Shown in pieces: positions 42,485 to 51,456 of a DNA stretch of 64,000 bases. The translations under genes and the position numbers were made by a program. Source of the stretch: JAJNPS01 sp031378845 (GTDB taxonomy: Bacteria; Pseudomonadota; Alphaproteobacteria; Rhodobacterales; Rhodobacteraceae); contig JANNES010000026.1 in assembly GCA_031378845.1 (NCBI GenBank), forward strand, positions 1 to 64,000, in the 5' to 3' direction. The notes below the pieces were generated by a model, which saw nothing but the letters and a program-made list of their open reading frames with translations, was not told where the DNA came from and ran no database searches. Position 1 is the first letter of the stretch. Each line of letters opens with the position of its first letter.

Positions 42485-43831
42485 ATGAGCGCGGCTAATC
42501 TTTTGGGAAGAACCGCCTTGGCCGCGCCGAAGAAACTCTTCATCAAGACCTATGGCTGTCAGATGAATGTCTATGACAGCGAGCGCATGGCCGAGGCCAT
42601 GGGTGCTGCGGGATACGTGCAGACCGATGTCGCGTCCGATGCGGATATGGTCTTGCTCAACACCTGCCACATCCGCGAAAAAGCGTCCGAAAAGCTTTAT
42701 TCCGACCTGGGACGGCTGCGCCCGCTTAAAAACGCCAATCCGGATCTCAAGATCGGGGTTGCTGGCTGCGTGGCACAAGCTGAGGGCGCCGAGATCTTGC
42801 GGCGCATGCCGCTCGTCGATCTGGTCGTCGGCCCGCAAAGCTATCACCGCTTGCCCGAGATGGTGGCCGCCGGTGGCCGCGTCGTCGATACCGAGTTTCC
42901 GGCCGAGGACAAGTTCGATCACCTGCCTGCCCCACGCGCGATGCGCGGACCAACGGCGTTTCTGACGGTGCAGGAAGGCTGCGACAAGTTCTGTGCCTTT
43001 TGTGTGGTGCCTTACACCCGCGGGGCCGAGGTCAGCCGCCCAGTTTCGCGTCTGCTGGCCGAGGCTGCGGATCTGGTGTCGCGCGGGGTGCGCGAGATCA
43101 CGCTTTTGGGGCAGAATGTGAATGCCTATCACGGGGTCGGCCCTGACAGTGACTGGACCCTTGCGCGGCTGATCCGGGCACTGGCCGACACACCCGGCTT
43201 GGACCGCATCCGGTATACCACGAGCCACCCCAACGACATGGGCGATGATCTGATCGCGGCGCATGCCGAGGTGCCGGAACTGATGCCGTATCTGCATCTG
43301 CCGGTTCAATCAGGATCAGACCGCATCCTCAGGGCGATGAACCGAAAGCATGGGCGCGACGTCTATCTGCGGCTGGTCGACCGCATCCGGGCAGCGCGCC
43401 CGGACATCCTCTTGACCTCGGATTTTATCGTGGGTTTCCCCGGTGAAACGGACAGTGATTTTGACGACACTATGGACTTGATCCGCACCGTTGGATTCGG
43501 CATGGCCTATTCGTTCAAGTACTCGGCCCGTCCCGGCACGCCTGCTGCCGAAAAGGACCCCGTTGCCACCGAGATTGCCGACGCCCGCCTGCAAGCCTTG
43601 CAGGCGTTGGTCACCACCCAACAGCGGGCTGCCCAAGAGGCGATGGTGGGGCGCGAGGTCGGCGTACTTTACGAAAAAACCGGTCGCCTGCCGGGCCAGA
43701 TGGTTGGCAAGTCCGATCATCTGCACGCCGTGCATGTGGCCGATTCGACCGGTCGCGTGGGCGAATTGGTCCGCGTGAGGGTCACCGCCGCGTCGACAAA
43801 CTCGTTGGCGGCCACACCAATCAGTTGTTGA
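42485..43831 (+). CDS. miaB: tRNA-2-methylthio-N6-dimethylallyladenosine synthase
   Basis: A 448-residue radical-SAM methylthiotransferase that adds the methylthio group to i6A37 of tRNAs reading UNN codons. The N-terminal UPF0004 domain holds three Cys (YGCQMNVYDS, NTCHIREKA, GVAGCVAQAEG) for one 4Fe-4S cluster; GCDKFCAFCVVPYTRG holds the radical-SAM CxxxCxxC. A TRAM domain ends the protein. ATG 42485 is chosen because the longer frame overlaps the GFA gene. Confidence 0.95.
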   Translation: MSAANLLGRTALAAPKKLFIKTYGCQMNVYDSERMAEAMGAAGYVQTDVASDADMVLLNTCHIREKASEKLYSDLGRLRPLKNANPDLKIGVAGCVAQAEGAEILRRMPLVDLVVGPQSYHRLPEMVAAGGRVVDTEFPAEDKFDHLPAPRAMRGPTAFLTVQEGCDKFCAFCVVPYTRGAEVSRPVSRLLAEAADLVSRGVREITLLGQNVNAYHGVGPDSDWTLARLIRALADTPGLDRIRYTTSHPNDMGDDLIAAHAEVPELMPYLHLPVQSGSDRILRAMNRKHGRDVYLRLVDRIRAARPDILLTSDFIVGFPGETDSDFDDTMDLIRTVGFGMAYSFKYSARPGTPAAEKDPVATEIADARLQALQALVTTQQRAAQEAMVGREVGVLYEKTGRLPGQMVGKSDHLHAVHVADSTGRVGELVRVRVTAASTNSLAATPISC

Positions 43832-44025
43832 TCGCACGCCCAGATTGTAGTGACTTGTGCTGGAATACCCGCGCCACCCCTAGGGCTTGATTCGGTCTGT
43901 AAAACGCTCAACCTGTGGGCAAGCCACGGGAATCGAATCGCTTTACTTGAAGGCAGGCTGCTGCCAATCCTCGGAAAAAGACAATCTGCAACGTGTTTTT
44001 CTAGGTGCCTGGGGGTGAGGCGGCA

Positions 44026-44598
44026 ATGATTGGTTGCAAATATTCAGGTGGCCTTGTTTGGAGGCTGCTTGTGGTGGTGGGACTTGCCGTCCTTTTTGCC
44101 AGTTCTGCGCATGCCCAGACCAGACCCGAAGTTACCGGCGAGGTGGAATGGGGTTTGTGGATTGACAATGACGGCTGCATGCATTGGTACGCCGATGGCG
44201 GCATCGAAGGCTACATGGTGCCGCGGCGCGACCCCAAGACCGGGCGGCCTGTCTGCCTGAAAAAGAATACCTGTCTGGTGGAAAACACCGATGTGCTCTT
44301 TCCATCTGGCAGTGCGCAGTTGACCGCATCGGGTCGCAGTCGGTTGGCAAAGTTCTTCGCCGATGCTGGCGCCTTTGGATATGCAATCTATGGCCATACG
44401 GACAGTCAGGGCGGCGCCGGGTTGAACGATCGTCTGTCCAGGAACCGCGCCAAGGCAGTGGCCAATGTTGCCCGCGCAAGCGGCGCCTCGGTCGAGCGAC
44501 AGCTTGGCTATGGCGAAAGCCGTCCCGTTGCATCCAACGCTTCTGCGGGCGGCCGCAAACAGAACCGTCGGGTCGAAATCGTCTGTTACAACTGGTGA
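44026..44598 (+). CDS. OmpA-family outer-membrane/periplasmic protein
   Basis: A 190-residue exported protein: signal peptide LLVVVGLAVLFASSAHA, cleaved before QTRPE. Residues 40-75 form a small Cys module, pattern D.DGC..W..D.G.EGY followed by PR.DP..G.PVC. The OmpA C-terminal domain follows (VLFPSGSAQLTASGRSRLAK, YGHTDSQGGAGLND, LSRNRAKAV), which binds peptidoglycan via Asp and Arg. The same Cys module occurs in the lipoprotein encoded 8 bases downstream. The pair sits between miaB and phoH. Confidence 0.85.
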   Translation: MIGCKYSGGLVWRLLVVVGLAVLFASSAHAQTRPEVTGEVEWGLWIDNDGCMHWYADGGIEGYMVPRRDPKTGRPVCLKKNTCLVENTDVLFPSGSAQLTASGRSRLAKFFADAGAFGYAIYGHTDSQGGAGLNDRLSRNRAKAVANVARASGASVERQLGYGESRPVASNASAGGRKQNRRVEIVCYNW

Positions 44599-44606
44599 AG
44601 GGCATC

Positions 44607-44990
44607 ATGAAAAACACCGTGATTGTCCCCGTGCTTGGCCTGTTGCTGGTGGGTTGCGCTGCCGGTGAACGGCTGGAAGGTGCGCGCTCGTACTATGGCC
44701 CGACCTCTGTGATTGCGACGGGCGAGGACCAAGGGACGGACGCAGGCGTCTTGATCGATGGCGAAGCGGCTATCGTCTACGATCCTGATGGTTGCCAGAA
44801 CTGGATCATGGATGACGGGCTCGAAGGCTATTCGACGCCGCGCTATGATCCGGTTTCTGGCTTGCCGGTCTGCGATGACAGGTATCCGCCCGGCACGGTC
44901 TTGGGCAAGTACCAGACGTCGAATGCAGGTATCCCGGACCTTGTGTCAGGCCCCGGCCGCAAGACCGTCGTCCGCAAGACGGCTCCCTGA
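44607..44990 (+). CDS. Small lipoprotein sharing a Cys module with the OmpA-like protein
   Basis: A 127-residue protein with signal peptide NTVIVPVLGLLLVG and lipobox LLVGC, so acylated at Cys16 and probably anchored in the outer membrane. Its central part repeats the module of the preceding protein (DPDGCQNWIMDDGLEGY and PRYDPVSGLPVCD). It has no OmpA domain. The start is 8 bases after the OmpA-like gene. Function unknown; the shared module suggests the two proteins act together or bind the same ligand. Confidence 0.8.
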   Translation: MKNTVIVPVLGLLLVGCAAGERLEGARSYYGPTSVIATGEDQGTDAGVLIDGEAAIVYDPDGCQNWIMDDGLEGYSTPRYDPVSGLPVCDDRYPPGTVLGKYQTSNAGIPDLVSGPGRKTVVRKTAP

Positions 44991-45005
44991 TCGGACAAAA
45001 TGAAC

Positions 45006-45030
45006 GCGGGCGCCGCAGCTTGGTGCCCGC
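45006..45030 (+). terminator. Stem-loop after the lipoprotein gene
   Basis: GCGGGCGCC (45006-45014) pairs with GGTGCCCGC (45022-45030), 9 bp with one G-T pair and a 7-nt loop. No T-run follows; probable transcription end or pause. The further 170 bases up to phoH hold no gene. Confidence 0.4.
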
Positions 45031-45203
45031 AATGCCTGCCCGGCAAGCCGATGGCCGGACTCTAGGCGCCATTTCCTTGATCGGTTTGTCACAAATCTGG
45101 CATCTTTCCGGCGCAGAGTTCACTTCAGCGGTCAAAGCCGCTTGCCAGACCTCTGCAAAACTCGCAGACTCAGAGCATCTCATATGCAAAAGGAGCCCCC
45201 CGC

Positions 45204-46214
45204 TTGGGCATCAGCGCGCTGACCCCCCCGAACCGCCCCGAGGATATCGTTGAAACAACCCTCGAATTTCCCGACAACCGCCTGTTGATCGAGCTTTGCG
45301 GCGAGTTTGACCGCAATCTTGCGCAGATCGAGCACCAGGTCGGGGTGCATATCCTGAGGCGCGGGAACAGGTTGGCGGTGATCGGAGACAAGGGCGCGCG
45401 CGATCAGGCATCGGCAGTTCTTCGCGGCATCTACGCGCGACTGGAATCGGGGCGCAGCGTCGCTGCAGGTGATATCGACGGTGCTTTGAGGATGGGCAAG
45501 CCGATGCCGGATGCGATGCGCGCCGAGGGCGAACAGATCGAGCTTTTCAAGACCGGGATGGAACTGCGCACCCGCAAGCGCCCCATCGAGCCTCGAACCG
45601 ACGCGCAAAAGGCCTATGTTGCCAATCTTTTCACGCATGAGCTGGGCTTTGGCATCGGGCCTGCGGGGACCGGCAAGACCTATCTTGCGGTTGCGGTCGG
45701 CGTGACCATGCTGATCAGTGGCGCCGTCGAAAAGATCATCCTCAGCCGTCCTGCGGTTGAGGCCGGTGAGCGTCTGGGCTTCCTGCCCGGTGACATGAAG
45801 GAAAAAGTCGATCCCTACATGCAGCCCTTGTATGATGCGCTGAACGATTTCCTGCCGTCCAAACAGGTGCAAAAGCTGATGGAGGAAAAGCGGATCGAGA
45901 TCGCTCCGCTGGCCTTTATGCGGGGTCGCACGCTGTCAAACGCCTTTGTGGTGCTGGACGAAGCGCAGAATGCGACCGCGATGCAGATGAAGATGTTCCT
46001 GACCCGGTTGGGCGAGGGCAGCCGGATGGTGGTGACGGGCGACCGGACCCAGATCGACCTGCCGCGCGGCGTGCCAAGCGGCTTGCAAGAGGCCGAGCGG
46101 ATCGTCAAGGGCGTCAGGGGCGTGAGCTTCAACTATTTCACCGCCAAGGACGTCGTCCGGCACCCGCTGGTGGCGCGCATCATCGAGGCCTATGAGGCCG
46201 ATGCTCCGCAATAG
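45204..46214 (+). CDS. phoH: PhoH-family ATPase
   Basis: A 336-residue P-loop protein. An N-terminal KH-like part (residues 20-85) precedes GFGIGPAGTGKTYLAVAVG (Walker A), ILSRPAVEAGERLGFLPGD, and AFVVLDEAQNATAMQMKM (Walker B with DEAQ). It is usually next to ybeY and acts with it in RNA or ribosome maturation. A TTG start follows AAAAGGAG by 9 bases. First gene of the phoH-ybeY-corC-lnt unit. Confidence 0.92.
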   Translation: MGISALTPPNRPEDIVETTLEFPDNRLLIELCGEFDRNLAQIEHQVGVHILRRGNRLAVIGDKGARDQASAVLRGIYARLESGRSVAAGDIDGALRMGKPMPDAMRAEGEQIELFKTGMELRTRKRPIEPRTDAQKAYVANLFTHELGFGIGPAGTGKTYLAVAVGVTMLISGAVEKIILSRPAVEAGERLGFLPGDMKEKVDPYMQPLYDALNDFLPSKQVQKLMEEKRIEIAPLAFMRGRTLSNAFVVLDEAQNATAMQMKMFLTRLGEGSRMVVTGDRTQIDLPRGVPSGLQEAERIVKGVRGVSFNYFTAKDVVRHPLVARIIEAYEADAPQ

Positions 46215-46315
46215 GTCAGCGCGCTGGGGGCTGTCTGCCCCCAGACCCCCGAGGATACTTTGACAAGGTGAAATGGCCAGTTGAGCCTGCAACGTCGATA
46301 TGCGACAGGCAGCCG

Positions 46316-46849
46316 ATGATGGCGGACATGCAAGACAATATGGGCGAGCCCACGCTGGTCGATGTCGTAATCGAAGATCCTCGTTGGGGTGTGTTGGGGC
46401 TTGAAGCTCTGGCAGATCGGGCGGTGCGCGCGACACTGGCGTTCCTTGGCATGGGCGATGTGGGGTACACCTTGTGCGTTATGGGCTGTGACGATGCGCG
46501 AATAGCGGAACTTAACGCTTCATTTCGTGGCAAGGCCAAGCCCACCAATGTGCTGAGCTGGCCGTCGGCGGACCGCAGCCCTGAAATACAAGGCAGTATG
46601 CCTGTGTTGCCAAAACAGGGAACCGTCGCCGACCCGGTCGCGTTGGGCGATATCGCGCTGGCCTACGAGACCTGCGTCGCCGAGGCAAAAGATCAGCAGA
46701 AAACGGCCCCGGATCATGTGACGCATCTGATCGTGCATGGCCTGTTACATCTTTTGGGATATGACCACATACACGCACAAGATGCACGGTTGATGGAATC
46801 GCTTGAAGTTCGGGTCCTTGCGCCTTTGGGGGTTTCGGACCCATACTAA
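46316..46849 (+). CDS. ybeY: Endoribonuclease YbeY (16S rRNA maturation)
   Basis: A 177-residue metalloprotein. The HGLLHLLGYDH motif near residue 143 binds Zn. TNVLSWPS and LGDIALAYETCVAEA are the other conserved blocks. It works in 16S rRNA 3'-end maturation and ribosome quality control. The open frame begins at 46268; the two Met at 46316/46319 give the family length. Confidence 0.92.
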   Translation: MMADMQDNMGEPTLVDVVIEDPRWGVLGLEALADRAVRATLAFLGMGDVGYTLCVMGCDDARIAELNASFRGKAKPTNVLSWPSADRSPEIQGSMPVLPKQGTVADPVALGDIALAYETCVAEAKDQQKTAPDHVTHLIVHGLLHLLGYDHIHAQDARLMESLEVRVLAPLGVSDPY

Positions 46850-46900
46850 CGGATGGTTGGCCAGCCTCTGGCCGCAAGACGAGACTTGGACAAGGGACAG

Positions 46901-47866
46901 ATGGACAGTGCTGCACATCGGGCGCCGAAAGGTCAGGCGCCCAGGGTCGAGCCAAAAAGCGACGGTTCGGCATCATCGGACACCCTCGGCGACGGTCCGA
47001 ACGATCCGCCCCCGCGAGGTTTCTTCGGTCGCATCATCAGCAAATTTTCGACTGCAGCGGAGGGCGCTGATGCGGGGTCAACGACGTCAGGTCCACGGAC
47101 GCCTGCGGGTGCTGGTACGCATCACGGGCTTGGTAATCTTCGCCGCTTGCGCGTTGATGACGTCGCCGTTCCCACGATCGAGATCGCTGCGGTTCCTTTG
47201 GATATCGGGCGCGATGCACTGGTCGAGGTGTTTCGCGAGCATGGCTTTTCGCGCCTTCCGGTCTACAAGGGATCGCTTGATCACCCGCAAGGCCTGGTGT
47301 TGTTGAAAGACCTTGCCCTGACGCATGGCTTTGGCGCGACCGGACGGTTCAGCCTCAAAAAGCTGTTGCGCCCGGTTATCTTCGTGCCGCCGTCGATGCC
47401 TGCCGCGGTGTTGCTGCAAAAGATGCAAAAAGACCGTGTCCACATGGCATTGGTGATCGACGAATACGGCGGTGTCGACGGGCTGGTGACGATCGAAGAC
47501 CTGATCGAAACGGTGATCGGCGAGATCGAGGACGAACATGACGAAGAAGAAACCGCCCTGTGGAAAGAGGAAAAGCCCGGCGTGTATCTGGCGCAGTCAA
47601 CCGCACCCCTGGCCGAGATAGAGGCCGCGGTCGGGTTTGCTTTGCGCGGGCAAAACGATGATCAAGACATCGACACTCTTGGCGGCCTGGTGTTTCTGGT
47701 GGCAGGGCGGGTGCCGTCGCGCGGCGAGATCGTGCCCTTGGCCTCTGGTGCGGAAATCGAGATCGTGGATGCCGATCCGCGCCGGGTCAAACGATTGCGC
47801 CTGCGGCTGCCGGACGCCTTGAGGTCCCAAAATGACCCCAGCGCGCTGACCGGGGACGGGGACTGA
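46901..47866 (+). CDS. corC: CBS-domain protein, CorC/HlyC-TlyC family
   Basis: A 321-residue cytoplasmic protein. A low-complexity N-terminus of about 80 residues precedes two CBS domains (VPTIEIAAVPLDIGRDALVE, FSRLPVYKGSLDHPQGLV; HMALVIDEYGGVDGLVTIED) and a CorC_HlyC domain (DIDTLGGLVFLVAGRVPSRG). Its place between ybeY and lnt is widely conserved; a role in Mg/Co handling is proposed for the family. ATG 46901 follows AGGGACAG; the longer frame starts at 46853. Confidence 0.88.
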   Translation: MDSAAHRAPKGQAPRVEPKSDGSASSDTLGDGPNDPPPRGFFGRIISKFSTAAEGADAGSTTSGPRTPAGAGTHHGLGNLRRLRVDDVAVPTIEIAAVPLDIGRDALVEVFREHGFSRLPVYKGSLDHPQGLVLLKDLALTHGFGATGRFSLKKLLRPVIFVPPSMPAAVLLQKMQKDRVHMALVIDEYGGVDGLVTIEDLIETVIGEIEDEHDEEETALWKEEKPGVYLAQSTAPLAEIEAAVGFALRGQNDDQDIDTLGGLVFLVAGRVPSRGEIVPLASGAEIEIVDADPRRVKRLRLRLPDALRSQNDPSALTGDGD

Positions 47867-47871
47867 CGCTT

Positions 47872-49368
47872 TTGACGAGGTGGGGTTTGCCGCAGACTGC
47901 GCGGGGTCAAGCTTTGCTTGCCTTTGTTGCTGGCGCGGCAGCTGCGCTCGGGCAGGCCCCTTGGGACGCATGGTGGCTTGCGCTGCCCGCGCTGGCGCTG
48001 ATCTTGCATCTCGCCGCCAAGGCGCCCACCCGGCGCGCTGCGTTCTGGCGCGGATATGCCGCGGGCGCGGGCTATTTCGCGCTGGCGCTGGCCTGGATCG
48101 TTGAGCCCTTTTTGATCGACATTGCCCGCCATGGGTGGATGACCCCCTTTGCAGTGATTTTGCTGGCCGGGGGACTTGGGCTTTTCTGGGCGTTGGCTGC
48201 GGCGGCTGGGCATGGCGCGCGTTTGCCGGTAGCCGGCATCGCGCTCTCCCTTGGGTTGGCAGAGGCGCTGCGCGGGGTTTTGCTGACGGGCTTTCCCTGG
48301 GCGCTGATCGGACATGTCTGGATCGACACGCCGGTGGCGCAGCTGGCTGCATGGGTCGGACCGAACGGGCTGACGGCGCTGACGCTTACCATGGCCTTGG
48401 CATTGGCGACGCTGCGCCCTTGGGGCGTGGCCGCATCGGGGGCGGTGACAACGCTCGCCTGGGTTTTGGGTGCGTGGGTCTTGTCGCAGCCGATGCCTGC
48501 CGATCGGGATGTTGTCTTGCGACTTGTGCAGCCCAACGCGGCACAAGAGGCAAAGTGGGACAACATCGAAGCCCAGATCCTCTTTGACCGGCAGCTGGCC
48601 TACACGGCAGTCAAGCCTCTGCCGGACCTCACGATTTGGCCGGAAACCGCGGTTCCCTACACGTTGGAGCGCAGCCCAGCCGTCTCCGCGATAATTGCAC
48701 AGGCAGCCGCAGGCCGCCCGGTCGCCGTCGGGATCCAGCGGGTTGAAGAAGATCTTGATGGCCTCAGGGCATGGAACAGCCTGCGCGTCATCTCGCCCGA
48801 TGGCACGGTGGCCGCAACCTATGACAAGTTCCACCTTGTGCCCTTTGGCGAATACATCCCGTTGGGGGATCTGGCGTACAGACTGTTTGGCCTGACCGCG
48901 TTTGCCGCACAGCAGGGGCAGGGCTATTCAGCGGGTGTCGGTCCCGTTGTTCTGGACCTTGGGCCAAAGCTGGGTCGGGTTCTGCCATTGATCTGCTATG
49001 AGGCGGTCTTTCCGGGTATTCCGCGCGCGGCGGGCGGTCGTGCGGACTGGATTTTGCAAATCACCAACGACGCCTGGTTTGGCACCTGGTCCGGCCCCTT
49101 CCAACATCTGGCGCAGGCGCGTCTGCGCGCCATTGAGCAAGGATTGCCGTTGGTGCGGGTGGCCAATACCGGGGTTACGGGCGTCTATGACGCGCGCGGG
49201 CAGCGCGTCGCCGAACTGCCCTTTGGCAAGGCCGCCTATCTGGATGCAGCATTACCGGGTGCTTTGCCCCCGACGATCTACGCGCGCTTTGGCGAAGTGC
49301 CAGTGATGGCGCTTTATCTCTGCGGGGCACTTGTGATCTTTGTCTCGTGGCGTCGCAGGCTCGCTTGA
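47872..49368 (+). CDS. lnt: Apolipoprotein N-acyltransferase
   Basis: A 498-residue inner-membrane enzyme that adds the third acyl chain to lipoproteins. About six N-terminal helices precede the periplasmic nitrilase domain with catalytic Glu (WPETAVPYTLE), Lys (YDKFHLVPFGEYIPLGD) and Cys (PLICYEAVFPG), and a final membrane helix. A TTG start lies 5 bases after corC. It acts on products such as the small lipoprotein encoded upstream. Confidence 0.95.
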   Translation: MTRWGLPQTARGQALLAFVAGAAAALGQAPWDAWWLALPALALILHLAAKAPTRRAAFWRGYAAGAGYFALALAWIVEPFLIDIARHGWMTPFAVILLAGGLGLFWALAAAAGHGARLPVAGIALSLGLAEALRGVLLTGFPWALIGHVWIDTPVAQLAAWVGPNGLTALTLTMALALATLRPWGVAASGAVTTLAWVLGAWVLSQPMPADRDVVLRLVQPNAAQEAKWDNIEAQILFDRQLAYTAVKPLPDLTIWPETAVPYTLERSPAVSAIIAQAAAGRPVAVGIQRVEEDLDGLRAWNSLRVISPDGTVAATYDKFHLVPFGEYIPLGDLAYRLFGLTAFAAQQGQGYSAGVGPVVLDLGPKLGRVLPLICYEAVFPGIPRAAGGRADWILQITNDAWFGTWSGPFQHLAQARLRAIEQGLPLVRVANTGVTGVYDARGQRVAELPFGKAAYLDAALPGALPPTIYARFGEVPVMALYLCGALVIFVSWRRRLA

Positions 49369-49404
49369 CGTTCCGGGATGCGGGCCTTAGTGCTGCTCAA
49401 CTTA

Positions 49405-49452
49405 CCGCCACAACGGCTTCCTGACGTGGCGGGGAACATTCACCGGAGCACG
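49405..49452 (+). promoter_or_regulatory. SAM/SAH riboswitch upstream of metK
   Basis: The segment contains CCACAACGGCTTCCTG, then ACGTGGCGG, which closes the P1 stem (CCGCCAC with GTGGCGG), and then GGAGCACG about 14 bases on. These match the conserved parts of the SAM/SAH aptamer reported in Rhodobacterales ahead of metK. GGAG is also the ribosome-binding site, 9 bases before ATG 49459, so ligand-stabilised pseudoknot pairing would hide it and lower MetK translation. Sequence and position are seen; ligand behaviour is taken from the family. Confidence 0.85.
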
Positions 49453-49458
49453 TCCCCA

Positions 49459-50625
49459 ATGACCCGCAAAAGCTATACCTTTACCTCGGAATCTGTGTCC
49501 GAGGGGCACCCCGACAAACTCTGTGACCGCATCTCGGATGCGGTTCTGGACTACATGCTTGGGATCGAACCAAATGCCCGCGTCGCGTGCGAGACCTTTG
49601 CCACGTCGGGTCTTGTCGTCATCGGCGGTGAGGTTGGCCTTAGCGATGTCGAGCGGCTCAAGGACGTGATGGGGCGCATCGGGCAGATCGCGCGCGATTG
49701 CATCAAGGACATCGGCTATGAGCAGGAAAAGTTCCATTGGAACACCTGCCACGTGATGAATTTCCTGCACGAACAGTCCGCCCATATCGCACAAGGCGTG
49801 GACCGTGACGGGGCGGGCGATCAGGGCATCATGTTCGGCTACGCGGTCAACGAGACGCCGGAACTGATGCCGGCCCCGATCCAGTACGCGCATGCGATCC
49901 TGCGCAAGCTGGCCGAGGTGCGCAAGGCGGGCTTGGAGCCGACCTTGCGGCCCGATGCGAAATCACAGCTGTCGGTGCGCTATGAGGACGGCAAGCCGGT
50001 CGAGGTGACGTCAATCGTGCTGTCCACCCAGCATGCCCATATCAGCCAGACCAGCGACGACATCCGGGCCATCGTGGAGCCCTATATCCGCGAGGTTCTG
50101 CCTTCGGGATGGATCACCGACGCGACCAAATGGCATGTGAACCCCACCGGGTCCTTTGTGATCGGCGGCCCTGACGGCGATGCCGGCCTGACCGGGCGCA
50201 AGATCATCGTGGATACCTATGGCGGGGCGGCCCCACACGGGGGGGGCGCTTTCTCGGGCAAGGATCCGACCAAGGTTGACCGCTCGGCTGCCTATGCCGC
50301 GCGCTATCTGGCAAAGAACGTGGTGGCGGCAGGGCTCGCCTCGCAGTGTACCTTGCAAGTGAGTTACGCCATCGGCGTGGCACAACCGCAGTCGATCTAC
50401 GTCGACACCCATGGCACCGGCGTCGTGCCTGACGCGGTGATCGAGGCCGCCATCGGCAAGGTGATGGACCTGACCCCGCGCGGCATCCGCACGCATCTGG
50501 GCCTGAACCGCCCGATCTATGCCCGCACCAGCGCATACGGCCATTTCGGCCGCGCGCCCGATGCGGATGGCGGGTTTTCGTGGGAACGCACCGATCTGGT
50601 CGAGGCACTGAAGGCGGCGGTATAG
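49459..50625 (+). CDS. metK: S-adenosylmethionine synthetase
   Basis: A 388-residue enzyme making SAM from methionine and ATP. SESVSEGHPDKLCDRISD at the N-terminus, DGAGDQGIMFGYA (ATP site) and GGGAFSGKDPTKVDRSA (P-loop-like) are diagnostic. ATG 49459 gives the family start MTRKSYTFTSESVS; the longer frame would run through the riboswitch. SAM from this enzyme serves TrmB and MiaB encoded nearby. Confidence 0.97.
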   Translation: MTRKSYTFTSESVSEGHPDKLCDRISDAVLDYMLGIEPNARVACETFATSGLVVIGGEVGLSDVERLKDVMGRIGQIARDCIKDIGYEQEKFHWNTCHVMNFLHEQSAHIAQGVDRDGAGDQGIMFGYAVNETPELMPAPIQYAHAILRKLAEVRKAGLEPTLRPDAKSQLSVRYEDGKPVEVTSIVLSTQHAHISQTSDDIRAIVEPYIREVLPSGWITDATKWHVNPTGSFVIGGPDGDAGLTGRKIIVDTYGGAAPHGGGAFSGKDPTKVDRSAAYAARYLAKNVVAAGLASQCTLQVSYAIGVAQPQSIYVDTHGTGVVPDAVIEAAIGKVMDLTPRGIRTHLGLNRPIYARTSAYGHFGRAPDADGGFSWERTDLVEALKAAV

Positions 50626-50658
50626 GCGGTCGTCGCGCAGATATCGCAAGCAGGTCCC

Positions 50659-51351
50659 ATGAACCAAGATGCCCCTGAGCCTGGACGCCGCAATTTCTAC
50701 GGGCGCATCCGGGGCAAGACCATGCGCGCCAGCCAAAAGACCTATCTGGCCGAGGATCTAGGTCCTTTGACGCTGGCGGGCGTGTCGCGGCGGGAAAATC
50801 CGGCGCGTCACATGCTGGACCTGCAACCATTCGGGGCAAGTCCGCTGTGGCTTGAGGTCGGCTTTGGCGGCGGTGAGCATCTGGTGCATATGGCGGCGGT
50901 CTATCCTTGGGTGACGATCATCGGGGCCGAGCCCTTTGTGAATGGCATCGCGATGCTTTTGGGCAAGATCCGCCGGGCAAATGTCGGCAATCTGGTGCTG
51001 CATCCGGGTGATGTGCGCGATCTGTTTGAGGTCTTGCCGGATGCGTGCCTGCACAAGGTGTTCCTGAACTATCCCGATCCCTGGCCCAAGGCGCGCCACC
51101 ACCGCCGCCGCTTTGTCACGCCCGAATATCTGGCAGGTCTGGCACGGGTCATGGTGCCCGGCGCCGAGTTCCGCGTTGCGACCGACATCCCCGACTATGT
51201 CCGCCAGACCTTGGACGAGGTCCCGAAGGCGGGCTTTGACCTGCTGGGTCAGGGCGGGGTGTCCTGGCGCGACTGGCTCTCGACCCGCTATGAGCAAAAG
51301 GCCCTGCGCGAAGGCCGGGTGCCGCATTACCTGACCTTCCGGCGGGTCTGA
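50659..51351 (+). CDS. trmB: tRNA (guanosine(46)-N7)-methyltransferase
   Basis: A 230-residue Rossmann methyltransferase. NFYGRIRGKTMR is the typical N-terminus, LEVGFGGGEHL binds SAM, and FLNYPDPWPKARHHRRRF is the TrmB catalytic signature. It methylates G46 in the variable loop. It follows metK by 33 bases and is likely cotranscribed with it, although the riboswitch would control mainly MetK translation. Confidence 0.95.
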   Translation: MNQDAPEPGRRNFYGRIRGKTMRASQKTYLAEDLGPLTLAGVSRRENPARHMLDLQPFGASPLWLEVGFGGGEHLVHMAAVYPWVTIIGAEPFVNGIAMLLGKIRRANVGNLVLHPGDVRDLFEVLPDACLHKVFLNYPDPWPKARHHRRRFVTPEYLAGLARVMVPGAEFRVATDIPDYVRQTLDEVPKAGFDLLGQGGVSWRDWLSTRYEQKALREGRVPHYLTFRRV

Positions 51352-51400
51352 CCCCAAAATCTTCGAAGATTTTTGCAAATTCCTTCCAAGGAATTTGGGG
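51352..51400 (+). terminator. Compound double hairpin between trmB and aroA
   Basis: AAAATCTTCGAAGATTTT (51356-51373) is a perfect palindrome, followed by a second with arms CAAATTCCTT and AAGGAATTTG (51376-51397). The outer CCCCAAA (51352-51358) can also pair with TTTGGGG (51394-51400), so a three-way junction is possible. It begins 1 base after the trmB stop; the first stem ends in TTTTT, fitting intrinsic termination. It may be a member of a dispersed repeat family. Confidence 0.65.
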
Positions 51401-51456
51401 CAGTGGACCCGGTTGCGGCCTTGCGCTATCAGGCGGACGCACAGACGGAGACCGCA

